Source of the DNA: JBBQER01 sp052148155
Lineage (GTDB): Bacteria; Actinomycetota; Acidimicrobiia; IMCC26256; PALSA-610
NCBI GenBank assembly: GCA_052148155.1
Contig: JBKQIY010000248.1
Location: 3,125-67,124 of the forward strand
Length of the DNA stretch: 64,000 nucleotides
Direction of reading: 5' to 3'
Below the pieces are notes generated by a model that made no database searches, was not told the origin of the DNA, and worked only from the letters and a program-made list of their open reading frames with translations. The translations under genes were made by a program, and so were the position numbers. Shown here one piece after another: positions 16,019-25,224 of this stretch; position 1 is the first letter of the stretch, and the number at the start of each line of letters is the position of its first letter.

Positions 16019-17194
16019 GTGCAGCTCGCTTGGGGACCGCAAGACGAGGCGTTCCGCGCCGACCTCGTCGATTTCCTCGACGCTCACACCCCCGAAGAGG
16101 TGCGGATTGGCTTCGACTTCCAAGGCGATGTCGGCGACGAACGCGAGCTGGTGCCCCAGTGGATGCGCGACTGGCAGGCGACGCTCTTCGATCACCAGTG
16201 GATGATCCCTGGATATCCGGCCGAGCTCGGCGGGCGTGACTGCACTCCGGTGCAGACGCTGATTTACCTCGAGACACTCGCGAGCCGACGCATTCCGCGT
16301 GCTGGTCACTTTCCGGGCTACGCGATCGTGGCGCCGAGCTTGCTCGAGTTCGGCAACGAAGAACAACGCGCGATGGCGCCGAGCGCGATCCGCGGCGACA
16401 CGATCTGGTGCATCGGCATGAGCGAACCCAACGCGGGTTCCGATCTCGCGGCGCTGTCGACACGCGCCGAAGTTTTCGACGACCATTTCGTCGTGAACGG
16501 TCAGAAGGTCTGGACGTCGTACGCGACCATCGCCCAGAAGTGCTTCTGCTACGTACGCACCGACCCCACCCTGCCGAAGCACAAGGGCATCTCGCTACTC
16601 ATCCTCGACATGGACAGCCCCGGCATCGACATCCGGCCGCTGCGCCACCTCAACGGCATGGCCGGATTCGCGGAGGTCTTTTTCACCGATGTCATCGTGC
16701 CCCGCGCCAACCTCGTCGGCGACCTCAACGGCGGATGGGGTATCACGCAGGGATCTCTCGCCCACGAACGCGCCGGGCTTTGGGTCGAGAGCGTCGGCCG
16801 TCTCGAGCAGACGGTCGCCGGGCTCGTGGAACTCGCGCAGAAGCTCGGCCGCGCCGACGATCCGATCATTCGCCGCAAGATTGCGCAGTTCCACGAGCTT
16901 GCTTCGAGCCTCCGCGCGCTCGGCTATAAGGGCTTCGCGTCGTTCGCGCAGGGCTCGTCGGCTCCGGAACACTCCTACATGAAGATGGCGACCTCGGAGG
17001 CCGGCAAGGCCGCCTTCGAGCTCGGTATGGAAATCGTGGGCCCGCTGGCGCCGGTCACCGACGGCTCGGTCGCCGATGTCGGCCGCTGGTCGCACGGTTT
17101 CTTCATGTCGTTCGCGAACACCATCGCGGGGGGCAGCTCCGAGATCCAGCGCAACATCATCGCCCAGCGCGTCCTCGGGCTTCCGAGGGCCTGA
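16019..17194 (+). CDS. Acyl-CoA dehydrogenase, FAD-dependent (larger subunit of a pair)
   Basis: 391 residues. Typical ACAD layout: N-terminal helical domain, WCIGMSEPNAGSDLA flavin-contact segment (about 126-140), KVWTSY (about 163) and a C-terminal TIAGGSSEIQRNIIAQR motif. Alanine occupies the position where medium-chain enzymes carry the base in the YEGT loop, as is common in mycobacterial alpha2beta2 FadE pairs that place the catalytic Glu elsewhere. GTG 16019 has GGAG 5 nt upstream. The smaller ACAD begins 6 bp after its stop, so a heteromeric enzyme is likely. Under the CTGAC-N6-GTCAG operator. Substrate unknown; branched or steroid-type side chains are plausible. Confidence 0.92.
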   Translation: MQLAWGPQDEAFRADLVDFLDAHTPEEVRIGFDFQGDVGDERELVPQWMRDWQATLFDHQWMIPGYPAELGGRDCTPVQTLIYLETLASRRIPRAGHFPGYAIVAPSLLEFGNEEQRAMAPSAIRGDTIWCIGMSEPNAGSDLAALSTRAEVFDDHFVVNGQKVWTSYATIAQKCFCYVRTDPTLPKHKGISLLILDMDSPGIDIRPLRHLNGMAGFAEVFFTDVIVPRANLVGDLNGGWGITQGSLAHERAGLWVESVGRLEQTVAGLVELAQKLGRADDPIIRRKIAQFHELASSLRALGYKGFASFAQGSSAPEHSYMKMATSEAGKAAFELGMEIVGPLAPVTDGSVADVGRWSHGFFMSFANTIAGGSSEIQRNIIAQRVLGLPRA

Positions 17195-17200
17195 GCGACG

Positions 17201-18151
17201 ATGGACTTCTCCCTCACCCAAGATCAGCAGCTGCTGCGCGACACTGCCACCAAGCTGCTCGCACGCGAGTGTCCTCCGTCGGTCGTCCGGGCCCACATCG
17301 ACGACGCCGCCGTGTACGAGCCGCTTTGGCGACACCTGCGCGAGTACACCGCGCTCGGCGCGGGTCCGGCCGCCGATCTGTGCCTGTTCCTCGAGCAGAC
17401 CGGCTACGTCGCGGCGCCCGGTCCGTTTCTGGCCACAGCGCTGTACACATCTCTGTGCGGCGGCGACGGCGAAACGACGGGCACCGTCGCGTTCGTCGAC
17501 GACCCGATGAACCCGTTCGTGCTCGAAGCTGACCGCGTCGAACAGCTCGCCATCATCGGGCCCGGCCCGACGACCGCGGTGATCGAGACGGACCGCGTCC
17601 GGGATCGGCTGCGATTCGTGGGAACCGTCGACTTCTCACGCCGCGTGTTCCAATTCGACGGCAGCGACCTCGACCTCCGGTTCGAGCCCGTCGACGCCGA
17701 CACGTTCGACGGGTGGCGAGATCGTGCCCATGTATCGATCGCCGCGGAAATGACTGGTACCGCGCGGCGCATCTTCGACATGGCGCTCGCCTACGCCAAA
17801 GAACGCGTGCAGTTCGACCGGCCGATCGGCTCGTTCCAGGCGATCCAACACAAGCTCGCCGACATGTCCCTCGCACTCCAACGGGCGACCGCGGCGGTGC
17901 AGTACGCCGCGATGACCTGCGACGCCGCCGCCGGCGACCGCATGCTGGCGTGCCACTCGGCCAAGGCCGCGGCCGGCGAAGCCGCACGCCGGATCCTGAA
18001 GGACGGCGCGCAGATTCACGGCGGGATCGGCTACACGTGGGAGCACGACCTGCACCTCTATTTGCGGCGAGCCACGGCCGACGAGGACATGCTCGGTACC
18101 ACGAGCTGGCATCTCGACCGCATCGCCGACCTGCTCTTCGACGTAGCCTGA
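17201..18151 (+). CDS. Acyl-CoA dehydrogenase-like protein (smaller subunit of a pair)
   Basis: 316 residues, shorter than the usual 380-400 of homotetrameric ACADs, with a compressed beta domain. Retains the FDRPIGSFQAIQHKLADM FAD-binding segment (about 205-222) and the HGGIGYTWEHDLHLYLRRA motif near 270-288, both hallmarks of FadE27/FadE29-like partner subunits. Works with the preceding gene (6-bp gap) in alpha-beta unsaturation of acyl-CoA. The pairing is inferred from length, motifs and synteny. The hydantoinase-like operon starts 81 bp downstream from its own promoter. Confidence 0.88.
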   Translation: MDFSLTQDQQLLRDTATKLLARECPPSVVRAHIDDAAVYEPLWRHLREYTALGAGPAADLCLFLEQTGYVAAPGPFLATALYTSLCGGDGETTGTVAFVDDPMNPFVLEADRVEQLAIIGPGPTTAVIETDRVRDRLRFVGTVDFSRRVFQFDGSDLDLRFEPVDADTFDGWRDRAHVSIAAEMTGTARRIFDMALAYAKERVQFDRPIGSFQAIQHKLADMSLALQRATAAVQYAAMTCDAAAGDRMLACHSAKAAAGEAARRILKDGAQIHGGIGYTWEHDLHLYLRRATADEDMLGTTSWHLDRIADLLFDVA

Positions 18152-18172
18152 CGCTCGGTCGGACAGCGGAAG

Positions 18173-18196
18173 TACACTTCCGACGGAGACGTCAGG
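18173..18196 (+). promoter_or_regulatory. Degenerate TetR-type operator with adjoining -10 box
   Basis: CCGAC-GGAGAC-GTCAG at 18180-18195 matches CTGAC-N6-GTCAG with a single mismatch (C for T at 18181) and the same spacing. TACACT (18173-18178) lies immediately upstream, repeating the arrangement at 15969. It precedes the hyuB-like gene at 18233. The conserved geometry, more than the sequence alone, supports it. Confidence 0.45.
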
Positions 18197-18232
18197 TTCT
18201 CGACCCACCGCCTGGACCGATTGGGGGGCGCC

Positions 18233-20059
18233 ATGACCAACGTCGATCTCGTTCGTCTCGCCGGAAGCCGAGCACGACTTTCCGATTCCCGAGCCGTCGA
18301 CCCCGTCACCGCCGAGGTCGTCCGCGGCGGTATGGAAACCGTCTGTTTCGAGATGGCGGAATATGTGTCGCGCACCGCGACGACACCGATCCTCAACCAG
18401 TCGAACGAACGCAACGCGACCGTGCTCGACGCCTCGGGCCGTCTCGCCGCACTGTCGGTAGGTATCCCGCAGTTCATGCTCACCTCGACGCTGCCCGTCC
18501 GGTTCGCGCTCGAGTTTCTCGGCGCCGACGAATTCCGTGAAGGCGACGTGTTCGTCGCCAACGACCCTTACCACGGCGGCGGCCACCTCCCCGACTACAA
18601 CGTGTTCGCACCGGTGTTCGCGGACTCACCCGACGGCGGCGCCCGACGCATGGTGCTCATCGCGAGTATCCAGTGCCACCACGGCGACACCGGCGGCGGC
18701 GTCCCCGGGGGCTACAACATCACCGCGACCGACATCTGGGGCGAGGGTGTTCGCTGGCCGGTCGTGAAGGTCATCGACCGCGGCGTGGAGCGCCGCGATG
18801 TGCTCTATGCGCTCCAGACCAACAACCGAATCCCGAGCTACATCGGAGATCTGCGCGCACAGATCGGTTCGGCGCAGCTCGGCGTGGCCCGACTCGGCGA
18901 GATCATCGACCGTTACAGCGCGTCGACCGTCGAGGCGAGTGTGGACGCGATGATCGACTACGCGTCCCGTCGCTTCCGTGAGGAAGTCACGCAGTGGCCC
19001 GACGGCGTGTACGAGGGCGACGCGTACGTCGATCACGACCCGCTCGGCAATCCCGACGTGCATCTGCACGTGAAGGTCACCGTCGCCGGCGACGCGCTCA
19101 CGATCGACTTCACCGGCTCCGACTCGCGGCCCGAGCTTCAGGCGTGGTCGACCTATGGCAACACGCGCGGTTATACCGTCGGTCAGATCGCCGCGATGAT
19201 GGATCCGGAGATCCCCAAGAACGAGGGGTTCTTCGAGCAGATCAAGCTCGTCGTGCCGAAAGGTTGTGTGCTCAACCCTGATCCCGGCAAGCCGGTGAGC
19301 GCAGGAACGCACCACCCGGGCGCGGATGTGGGCGAAGTGATCGCGGTCGCGATGCAGCACGTACTCCCCGAGCGTGCGGTGCCGCAGACCTACAAGACCG
19401 GCATCCCGACCATCATCTCCGGCATCGATCCTCGCACCGGCGCATCGTTCACCGACCACTCGGCCGAGGTCTACGCCGGCTGGTGTAACGCCTCGATGGG
19501 CATGGACGCCTGGGGAGCACTCAACGCGAGCTTCGGCAACCTGTGGAAAGCCACCGCCGAGATCAACGAGTCGCTGTATCCGCACATCCAGTGGAGCCGC
19601 GATTACCGCACCGATTCGGGCGGTCCGGGCCAGTGGCGAGGTATCTGCGGCAGCCATTACGAAAAGGAAGTCCTCGTCGACTCGAGGGTCTACACCTACG
19701 TTGTCGGCATGAAGTACCCGATGCCCGGCATTTGTGGCGGACGCAACGGCGCACCGAACGAAATGATCCTGCGCTACGGAAGCGATGACCCGTACCGCGT
19801 CGGCCACACCGCCGACTGGATCCCGATGCGCGCCGGCGAACGCATCATGTTCAACTACGGCGGCGGCGGCGGTTGGGGCGATCCGTTCGAACGCGACCCG
19901 CACGCCGTCCTCGACGACGTGATCGACGAGTACGTCTCGGTTGAGGGCGCAAGACGCGACTACGGCGTGGTGCTCACCGGTTCACTCGATGAGCTCACGC
20001 TCGCCGTCGACGACGCGGCGACCACGGCGCTCCGCTCCGAGCTGCGCGCCTGCGGATGA
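18233..20059 (+). CDS. Hydantoinase B/oxoprolinase-family subunit (HyuB-like)
   Basis: 608 residues. Signature segments ERNATVLDASGRLAA (about 60-74) and FVANDPYHGGGHLPDYNV (about 107-124) identify the HyuB family, which also includes acetone and acetophenone carboxylase subunits and 5-oxoprolinase. The C-terminus has the Gly-rich YGGGGGWGDPF segment typical of the family. HyuB acts with the HyuA subunit in ATP-dependent hydrolysis or carboxylation. ATG 18233 follows a GGGGGG run. Order B then A, with a 13-bp gap to HyuA. The promoter carries the degenerate CTGAC operator, tying it to the acyl-CoA regulon (inference). No carboxylase gamma subunit is seen. Confidence 0.92.
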   Translation: MTNVDLVRLAGSRARLSDSRAVDPVTAEVVRGGMETVCFEMAEYVSRTATTPILNQSNERNATVLDASGRLAALSVGIPQFMLTSTLPVRFALEFLGADEFREGDVFVANDPYHGGGHLPDYNVFAPVFADSPDGGARRMVLIASIQCHHGDTGGGVPGGYNITATDIWGEGVRWPVVKVIDRGVERRDVLYALQTNNRIPSYIGDLRAQIGSAQLGVARLGEIIDRYSASTVEASVDAMIDYASRRFREEVTQWPDGVYEGDAYVDHDPLGNPDVHLHVKVTVAGDALTIDFTGSDSRPELQAWSTYGNTRGYTVGQIAAMMDPEIPKNEGFFEQIKLVVPKGCVLNPDPGKPVSAGTHHPGADVGEVIAVAMQHVLPERAVPQTYKTGIPTIISGIDPRTGASFTDHSAEVYAGWCNASMGMDAWGALNASFGNLWKATAEINESLYPHIQWSRDYRTDSGGPGQWRGICGSHYEKEVLVDSRVYTYVVGMKYPMPGICGGRNGAPNEMILRYGSDDPYRVGHTADWIPMRAGERIMFNYGGGGGWGDPFERDPHAVLDDVIDEYVSVEGARRDYGVVLTGSLDELTLAVDDAATTALRSELRACG

Positions 20060-20072
20060 GGGACCAGCTCTG

Positions 20073-22145
20073 ATGGGGTACCGCGTCGGAGTCGACGTCG
20101 GCGGCACGTTCACCGATCTCATCTGCGTCACACCATCCGGTGAGATCGTGCTCGACAAAACACCGAGCACGCTCGAAGACCAGTCGATCGGCGTCATGAC
20201 CGGGCTGGGCCAGCTGGCAGAACGTTTCGGCGTGACGCTGTTGGAGCTTTGCACCCAACTCGAGATCCTCGTTCACGGCACCACCACCGCCGACAACACG
20301 ATGATCGAGATGAACGGCGCGGCCACCGGCCTGTTGGTGACCGAGGGACACCGAGACGAGATCGAGCTTCGACGTTGCCACAAGGAACAGATCTGGGACC
20401 CGAACGCGCCGGGCCCCATCCCGATCGCCCGCCGGCGGGCGCGTATCCCCATCCGCGAGCGGATGGATCACACCGGCAACGTCGTACACCCACTCGATGA
20501 GCAGGCCGTGCGCCGTGGCGTACATCGGCTGAAGCAGCTCGGCGTCACGTCGATTGCCGTGATGTACCTGTTCTCGTTCGTGAATCCGGAGCACGAGCGC
20601 CGGACGCGCGAGATCGTGTTCGAAGAGTTTCCCGACGTCGAGCACGTGTCGCTCTCCCACGAGGTCATGGCGCGCGGACCCGAATTCGAACGGGTTTCGA
20701 CCACACTCGTGAACGCGTACGTCGCGCCCCGCATCGCGCGCTACACCTCACACCTCCAAGACGAGCTCCGACGCGCCGGTTACGCCGGCCCGTTGCTGAT
20801 CATGCAGTCGACGGGCGGCGTGATGCCCCCCGACTACGTCGCTCGCCGGGCGGTGACGCTCCTCGCGTCGGGTCCGACGGGCGGCGTGATGGGCGCGACG
20901 CTCGCCGCGAACCGGGCCAATGCCGGCGACTTTCTCGCCGTCGATATGGGCGGCACGAGCTTCGATATCTGCCTCGTCCGTCACGGTCAGCCGCAGATCA
21001 AGACCGACTGGAACTGGCGCTACCGCTACTACATCGGCTTGCCGATGGTCGACGTGCAAAGCGTCGGCGCCGGCGGCGGCTCGATCGCGCGCGTGCGTCA
21101 AGGTGCACTGCTCGTCGGGCCCGAATCGGCGGGATCCGCGCCGGGCCCGGTCTGTTACGGACAGGGCGGCACCCTTGCGACCGTGACCGATGCCGACGCC
21201 GTGCTCGGCTACCTCCCCACCGACGCGTTCGCCGGCGGCCGCATGCACCTCGACGTCGCCGCGGCCGAGGCCGCGATCCGTACGCATGTCGCGGAGCCGC
21301 TCGGCGTCGACGCGCTCGAGGCGGCGTGGGGTATTCAGCGCATCGTGAATGCGAATATGGCCAACGCCAGCCGCAAGGTGCTCGCCAGTCATGGCGCCGA
21401 CGCCCGTGACCTGGCTTTGATCGCCTACGGCGGCAACGGAGCGGTACACGCCTGCGCAATCGCGCGCGAGCTTGGTGTGCATCGGATCTTCGTTCCCAAG
21501 GCCGCGCCCGCGTTTTCGGCGCTCGGAGTGCTCGTGGCCGACTACGTGGTCGACCTGGTGCGCTCCTACGTGACGCCGCTGTCGCAAGTCGACCTCGGTC
21601 GCGTTCGTGCACTGATGAGCGAGCTCGACGGCGAAGTCACCAAGGAGCTCGAACCTGCCGGTCTTGACGCCGCCGAGACGGTGACGACGCTGTACGTGCA
21701 GATGTGTTACCCGGGCCAGAACTTCGACATGAGTGTGCCGGTCCCGGAGGGCACCGCGCTCGACGAACCGGGCCTGCTCGATCTCGCCGAACGCTTCCAC
21801 GACCAGCACGAGGCCGAGCGAGGGTTCTGTTTCCGCTCGCAGCAGCCGGTCGTGCGGGGCGTGCGGGTGACCGCACGCGGGTTCACACCCAAACCTGACC
21901 ACTTCGCCGAGTCGGGTGCGACGAGCGACGCCGCGCAGGCGCACACGGGCACACGGCGCGCGTACTGGGGTCGGGCGTGGACCGACACGCCGGTCTACGA
22001 CGGCGCACAGTTGGGCACCGGTGCACAGATCGCGGGTCCCGCGCTGATCGAGGAGCCGTTCACCGTTGTCGTCCTCCCGCCGAACACGGCCGCCAAACTC
22101 GATGAGTTCGGCAACTATGCGATCGTGTTGGAAGACGTCGGTTAG
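20073..22145 (+). CDS. Hydantoinase A/oxoprolinase-family ATP-binding subunit (HyuA-like)
   Basis: 690 residues. ASKHA-fold motifs: DVGGTFTD near residues 8-15, HGTTTADNTM (about 67-76), SGPTGGVMGA, DMGGTSFD (about 291-298) and VGAGGGSIA. These bind ATP and activate the substrate for hydrolysis or carboxylation by the partner HyuB. Full length for the family. GAGGG lies about 11 nt before the ATG at 20073. The stop TAG overlaps the stop of the convergent ABC permease gene by 4 bp. The specific substrate (hydantoin, oxoproline, ketone) cannot be deduced. Confidence 0.92.
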   Translation: MGYRVGVDVGGTFTDLICVTPSGEIVLDKTPSTLEDQSIGVMTGLGQLAERFGVTLLELCTQLEILVHGTTTADNTMIEMNGAATGLLVTEGHRDEIELRRCHKEQIWDPNAPGPIPIARRRARIPIRERMDHTGNVVHPLDEQAVRRGVHRLKQLGVTSIAVMYLFSFVNPEHERRTREIVFEEFPDVEHVSLSHEVMARGPEFERVSTTLVNAYVAPRIARYTSHLQDELRRAGYAGPLLIMQSTGGVMPPDYVARRAVTLLASGPTGGVMGATLAANRANAGDFLAVDMGGTSFDICLVRHGQPQIKTDWNWRYRYYIGLPMVDVQSVGAGGGSIARVRQGALLVGPESAGSAPGPVCYGQGGTLATVTDADAVLGYLPTDAFAGGRMHLDVAAAEAAIRTHVAEPLGVDALEAAWGIQRIVNANMANASRKVLASHGADARDLALIAYGGNGAVHACAIARELGVHRIFVPKAAPAFSALGVLVADYVVDLVRSYVTPLSQVDLGRVRALMSELDGEVTKELEPAGLDAAETVTTLYVQMCYPGQNFDMSVPVPEGTALDEPGLLDLAERFHDQHEAERGFCFRSQQPVVRGVRVTARGFTPKPDHFAESGATSDAAQAHTGTRRAYWGRAWTDTPVYDGAQLGTGAQIAGPALIEEPFTVVVLPPNTAAKLDEFGNYAIVLEDVG

Positions 22146-22963
22146 GCCGCTCTTCGGTAGCGGCGCACCGCGACCGGAGCGAACACGGCGATGATGCCGA
22201 TGCTCCACGCCAGCGACGCGAGCACCTTTTCGGTGCTGGCGTACTGGCCGCCGAGCACAAGCGACCGGACCGCGTCGATCGCGACCGAAACCGGCTGATT
22301 CTTCGCGAATGCCTGGAGCCAGCCCGGCATCGAGCTCACCGGCACGAACGCCGACGACGCGAAGACGAGCGGGGCCAGGATCGGGAAGGACGCCGCCTGC
22401 GCGGTTTCCGCGTTGCTGACCGACAGGCCAATGATCGCGAAGATCCATGTGAGTGAAAAGCCGAAGAGGAGCATCACGGCCATGCCCGCGACGAGGCCCA
22501 ACGCGTTGGTCTGCACGCGAAAGCCGACGAGGTAACCGACGGCCAGCATGAGCGCGATGACGAACACGTTGCGGATCAGGTCGGCGAGCGTCCGCCCGGC
22601 GAGCACGGCGGACCGGGCCATCGGCAGCGATCGGAATCGCTCGATGAGGCCCTTGTTCAGATCTTCGGCGAGCCCGACACCTGTTTGGATCGCGCCGAAC
22701 GCGACCGTCTGCGCGAAGACGCCAGGCATCAGATAGTCGACGTAGGGGATGTCGCCGGACACGTGTATCGCTCCGCCGAAGACGTAGCGGAACATGAGCA
22801 CGAAGATGACTGGCTGCACGGTTGCGAAGACGAGCAGCTGCGGGAGGCGCCGCAACGTCACGAGGTTGCGCCAGGCAATGGTCTTCGTGTCGGCGACCGC
22901 CCACCCGAACGCGCTGCGCTGGGGTCGGTCGCTGAGGGGCTGGGTGATGGTTGCGGCGGTCAT
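22142..22963 (-). CDS. ABC-2-type permease, DrrB-like
   Basis: 273 residues, six membrane helices. Contains the FRYVFGGAI...YVDYLMPG segment and the FRSLPMARSAVLAGR loop characteristic of daunorubicin-resistance-like (DrrB) export permeases. ATG overlaps the stop of the ATPase gene by 4 bp (ATGA), indicating coupled translation. Likely exports a hydrophobic drug, pigment or lipid. Closely similar in motifs to the second permease at 60112-60882, suggesting paralogy. Confidence 0.92.
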   Translation of the reverse strand: MTAATITQPLSDRPQRSAFGWAVADTKTIAWRNLVTLRRLPQLLVFATVQPVIFVLMFRYVFGGAIHVSGDIPYVDYLMPGVFAQTVAFGAIQTGVGLAEDLNKGLIERFRSLPMARSAVLAGRTLADLIRNVFVIALMLAVGYLVGFRVQTNALGLVAGMAVMLLFGFSLTWIFAIIGLSVSNAETAQAASFPILAPLVFASSAFVPVSSMPGWLQAFAKNQPVSVAIDAVRSLVLGGQYASTEKVLASLAWSIGIIAVFAPVAVRRYRRAA

Positions 22964-23955
22964 GCGGCACCTCGCGCTCGACGCCCCCGACCGAGGGCCG
23001 GTGCATCTTCGGGTTCGGGTTCCTCGGCGCCGTGGCCGGTGAGCTCGAGGAATACATCGTCGAGGGTTGGCTCCCGCAGCGCGAGCTTCACCGGCTCGAG
23101 TCCTTCGTGATCGAGCGCGCGTACGACATCGATCGCGACGCGCGCGCCGTCGTTGGCTTTCAGCTCGACGGATCGACCGTCGGACTGCACCTCGGATGTG
23201 CCGAGCGGCGCGAGGACAGTCCGCGCCCGTTCCGCGCAGGCAGGATCTGCGAGCTCGACCTCGACGATCGTGGCGGCCAGCCTGCCCTTGAGCTGGGTCG
23301 CGGTTCCCTCCGCGATGACGTGCCCGTGGTCGATCACGACGATGTTGTCCGCGAGGCGGTCGGCCTCTTCGAGGTACTGGGTCGTCAGCAGCACCGTCGT
23401 GCCGTCGGCAACGAGCTCCTCGATGACACGCCACAACCCGGTCCGTCCCTGCGGGTCGAGTCCGGTGGTCGGCTCGTCGAGGAACAACACCTGCGGCCGG
23501 TGCACCAGCGCGGCCGCGAGGTCAAGCCGACGGCGCATGCCGCCGCTATAGGTGCGCACCGGGCGATCAGCGGCTTCGACGAGATCGAAACGTTCGAGCA
23601 GCTCGTCGGCCCGGGGGCGGATCGTGTTGGGCGACAGGTGCGACAACAACCCGACCATCCGCAGGTTCTCGTGGCCCGTGAGGTTCTCGTCGACTGCTGC
23701 GTATTGTCCGGCCAGGCCAATGCGTTCCCGGACGTCTTGCGGATGGCTCCCGACGTCGATGCCGAGCACTTCCGCCCGTCCGCTGTCGCGGGTGAGGATC
23801 GTGGTGAGGATCCGCACCGCGGTGGTCTTGCCGGCGCCGTTGGGCCCGAGCAGGCCGAGTACGGTGCCCGTCGGTACCGCGAAGTCGACGCCGTCGAGCG
23901 CCACGACGGCGCCGTATGTCTTTTTGAGTCTCTCAACCGTGATGGCGTGTTCCAT
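22960..23955 (-). CDS. ABC transporter ATPase, DrrA-like
   Basis: 331 residues. Walker A GPNGAGKTT, signature YSGGMRRRLD and Walker B LFLDEPTTGLD are intact, followed by the C-terminal DUF4162-type extension of DrrA ATPases. ATG 23955 (MEHAITVERL) gives the canonical N-terminus; an in-frame ATG at 23973 would add six residues. Pairs with the overlapping permease gene. Divergently transcribed from a MarR gene with palindromes in the shared promoter, so MarR-controlled, inducer-responsive efflux is likely. Confidence 0.93.
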   Translation of the reverse strand: MEHAITVERLKKTYGAVVALDGVDFAVPTGTVLGLLGPNGAGKTTAVRILTTILTRDSGRAEVLGIDVGSHPQDVRERIGLAGQYAAVDENLTGHENLRMVGLLSHLSPNTIRPRADELLERFDLVEAADRPVRTYSGGMRRRLDLAAALVHRPQVLFLDEPTTGLDPQGRTGLWRVIEELVADGTTVLLTTQYLEEADRLADNIVVIDHGHVIAEGTATQLKGRLAATIVEVELADPACAERARTVLAPLGTSEVQSDGRSVELKANDGARVAIDVVRALDHEGLEPVKLALREPTLDDVFLELTGHGAEEPEPEDAPALGRGRRARGAA

Positions 23956-23978
23956 GGCCTCGAAGCTTCGCACATATC

Positions 23979-24022
23979 CTTGAATGATGTCAAGTATCTA
24001 GGCCATTCAATAATCCAATGGC
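23979..24022. promoter_or_regulatory. Two inverted repeats in the MarR/exporter divergent promoter
   Basis: CTTGA-ATGATG-TCAAG (23979-23994) and GCCATT...AATGGC (24002-24022, 9-nt centre) are both perfect in their arms. The segment is A/T-rich against its surroundings and lies between the exporter and marR starts, the usual place for MarR operators. Binding is inferred from position and symmetry. Confidence 0.6.
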
Positions 24023-24057
24023 TTGAAGTGTTCATCTGATCGTCGTACTGTGGTGGC

Positions 24058-24540
24058 GTGACAACAGGACGCGGCACGGAGCCGGCAACGCCGGCAGGCG
24101 CAGACACCGCGGCCGAGGCGTGGCGGCTGCTGACGGCCGTGATGATGGCCCGCAAGGAACAGTTTCCCCAGATCGCGGCGTCGTTCAAACTCAACCCCGG
24201 CGCCTTGCACGCGCTTCTCACCCTCGATCCCAACGAACCGCGGTCGATGAGCGCGCTCGCCGGCGGCTGGGGCTGTGACGCTTCCAATGTGACATGGCTC
24301 GTCGACCGGCTCGAGGAACACGGCCTCGTCGAACGGCGCGCCCATCCAACCGATCGCCGGGTTCGCACCGTCGCGCTCACACCCAAAGGTGTGCAGGTCC
24401 GCGAGCAGGTCGAAGCGATGATCCACGAAGCGCCCGCATCGATCGCCGCGCTGAGCTCAACTGACCTCGAAGCGCTGTGCCGCGTGCTGCGCAAAGCGGC
24501 GCCCGAAGAAACGACAAGATTCGCCAGCGTTCGGTTCTAA
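24058..24540 (+). CDS. MarR-family transcriptional regulator
   Basis: 160 residues from a GTG start. The winged-HTH core runs about 65-110: MSALAGGWGCDASNVTWLVD recognition helix region followed by RLEEHGLVERR and the wing DRRVRTVALTPKG. N- and C-terminal helices would form the dimer. MarR proteins usually repress an adjacent divergent gene, here the DrrAB-like exporter, until a ligand binds. The regulatory target is inferred from divergence and the two inverted repeats between the genes. Confidence 0.92.
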   Translation: MTTGRGTEPATPAGADTAAEAWRLLTAVMMARKEQFPQIAASFKLNPGALHALLTLDPNEPRSMSALAGGWGCDASNVTWLVDRLEEHGLVERRAHPTDRRVRTVALTPKGVQVREQVEAMIHEAPASIAALSSTDLEALCRVLRKAAPEETTRFASVRF

Positions 24541-24642
24541 CCGAGCGATCTGGGGCTCACATCCGAAGGCCGGGACCGTTGCGAGACGTCACACCTCATG
24601 TCGGCCCGGACGTCGCAGCCCGATAGATAGGCTCCCCGCTTC

Positions 24643-25224
24643 GTGACCCCCGCGCGCGACCTTCGCTTTCTCAGCGCGCACGAGTATGCCGTGCTCGAGG
24701 TGGCTGCCGATCGACTCATCCCGCCGCTCGATGCGCATCCCGGCGGGGCGGCCCTCGGCGCAGCCGACTACGTCGACCGGTTGCTCGGGGCGTTCACGTT
24801 CGATCCTCCGTTGATCTTCGCGGGCGGACCGTTCAGCGGGCGCGCCGGGGGCGAGGCGTCGTTCGACCAGTTCTTACCGCTTTCGCGCCATGAGGAACTC
24901 GCGTGGCGCACGCGCATCGAAGGATCCGGCGGGTTGCCCGAACGCGAGTTCAACGGCCCAACCCGCGGGTGGCAGCAGATCTACCGCCAAGGCATCGCGC
25001 AGCTCGGCACCGATTTCCTCGACGTCGAACGCGACGAGCAGGACCGACGCCTGCGCGACGCGCCGGAGCTGCGAACGATTTTCTACACGCACGCATGTGA
25101 AGGTGCCTACGGCGCTCCCGAATACGGCGGCAACCCCGACGGAGCGGGTTGGGTCGCAATCCAGTTTCCGGGCGACAGTCAGCCGCGCGGCTACACCGAC
25201 GACGAGGTGCGTGGTCGTGCCTGA
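24643..25224 (+). CDS. Gluconate 2-dehydrogenase subunit 3-like protein
   Basis: 193 residues. The pattern FLSAHEYAVLEVAADRLIPP near the N-terminus, the Trp/Tyr-rich middle and the late EGAYGAPEYGGNPDGAGW segment match the gluconate 2-dehydrogenase subunit 3 family, small subunits that accompany membrane or periplasmic GMC-type flavoproteins. No Tat signal is visible here. A TAGGCT box (24628-24633) ends 9 nt before the GTG start, suggesting a leaderless transcript. It overlaps the GMC gene by 8 bp, so the two are co-translated and form one enzyme. Confidence 0.88.
   Translation: MTPARDLRFLSAHEYAVLEVAADRLIPPLDAHPGGAALGAADYVDRLLGAFTFDPPLIFAGGPFSGRAGGEASFDQFLPLSRHEELAWRTRIEGSGGLPEREFNGPTRGWQQIYRQGIAQLGTDFLDVERDEQDRRLRDAPELRTIFYTHACEGAYGAPEYGGNPDGAGWVAIQFPGDSQPRGYTDDEVRGRA

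Noticed and set aside
20748..23057. 769-residue minus-strand frame opposite hyuA and the exporter genes
   Set aside because: Antisense shadow in G+C-rich DNA; no domain, and it runs through two well-supported genes.
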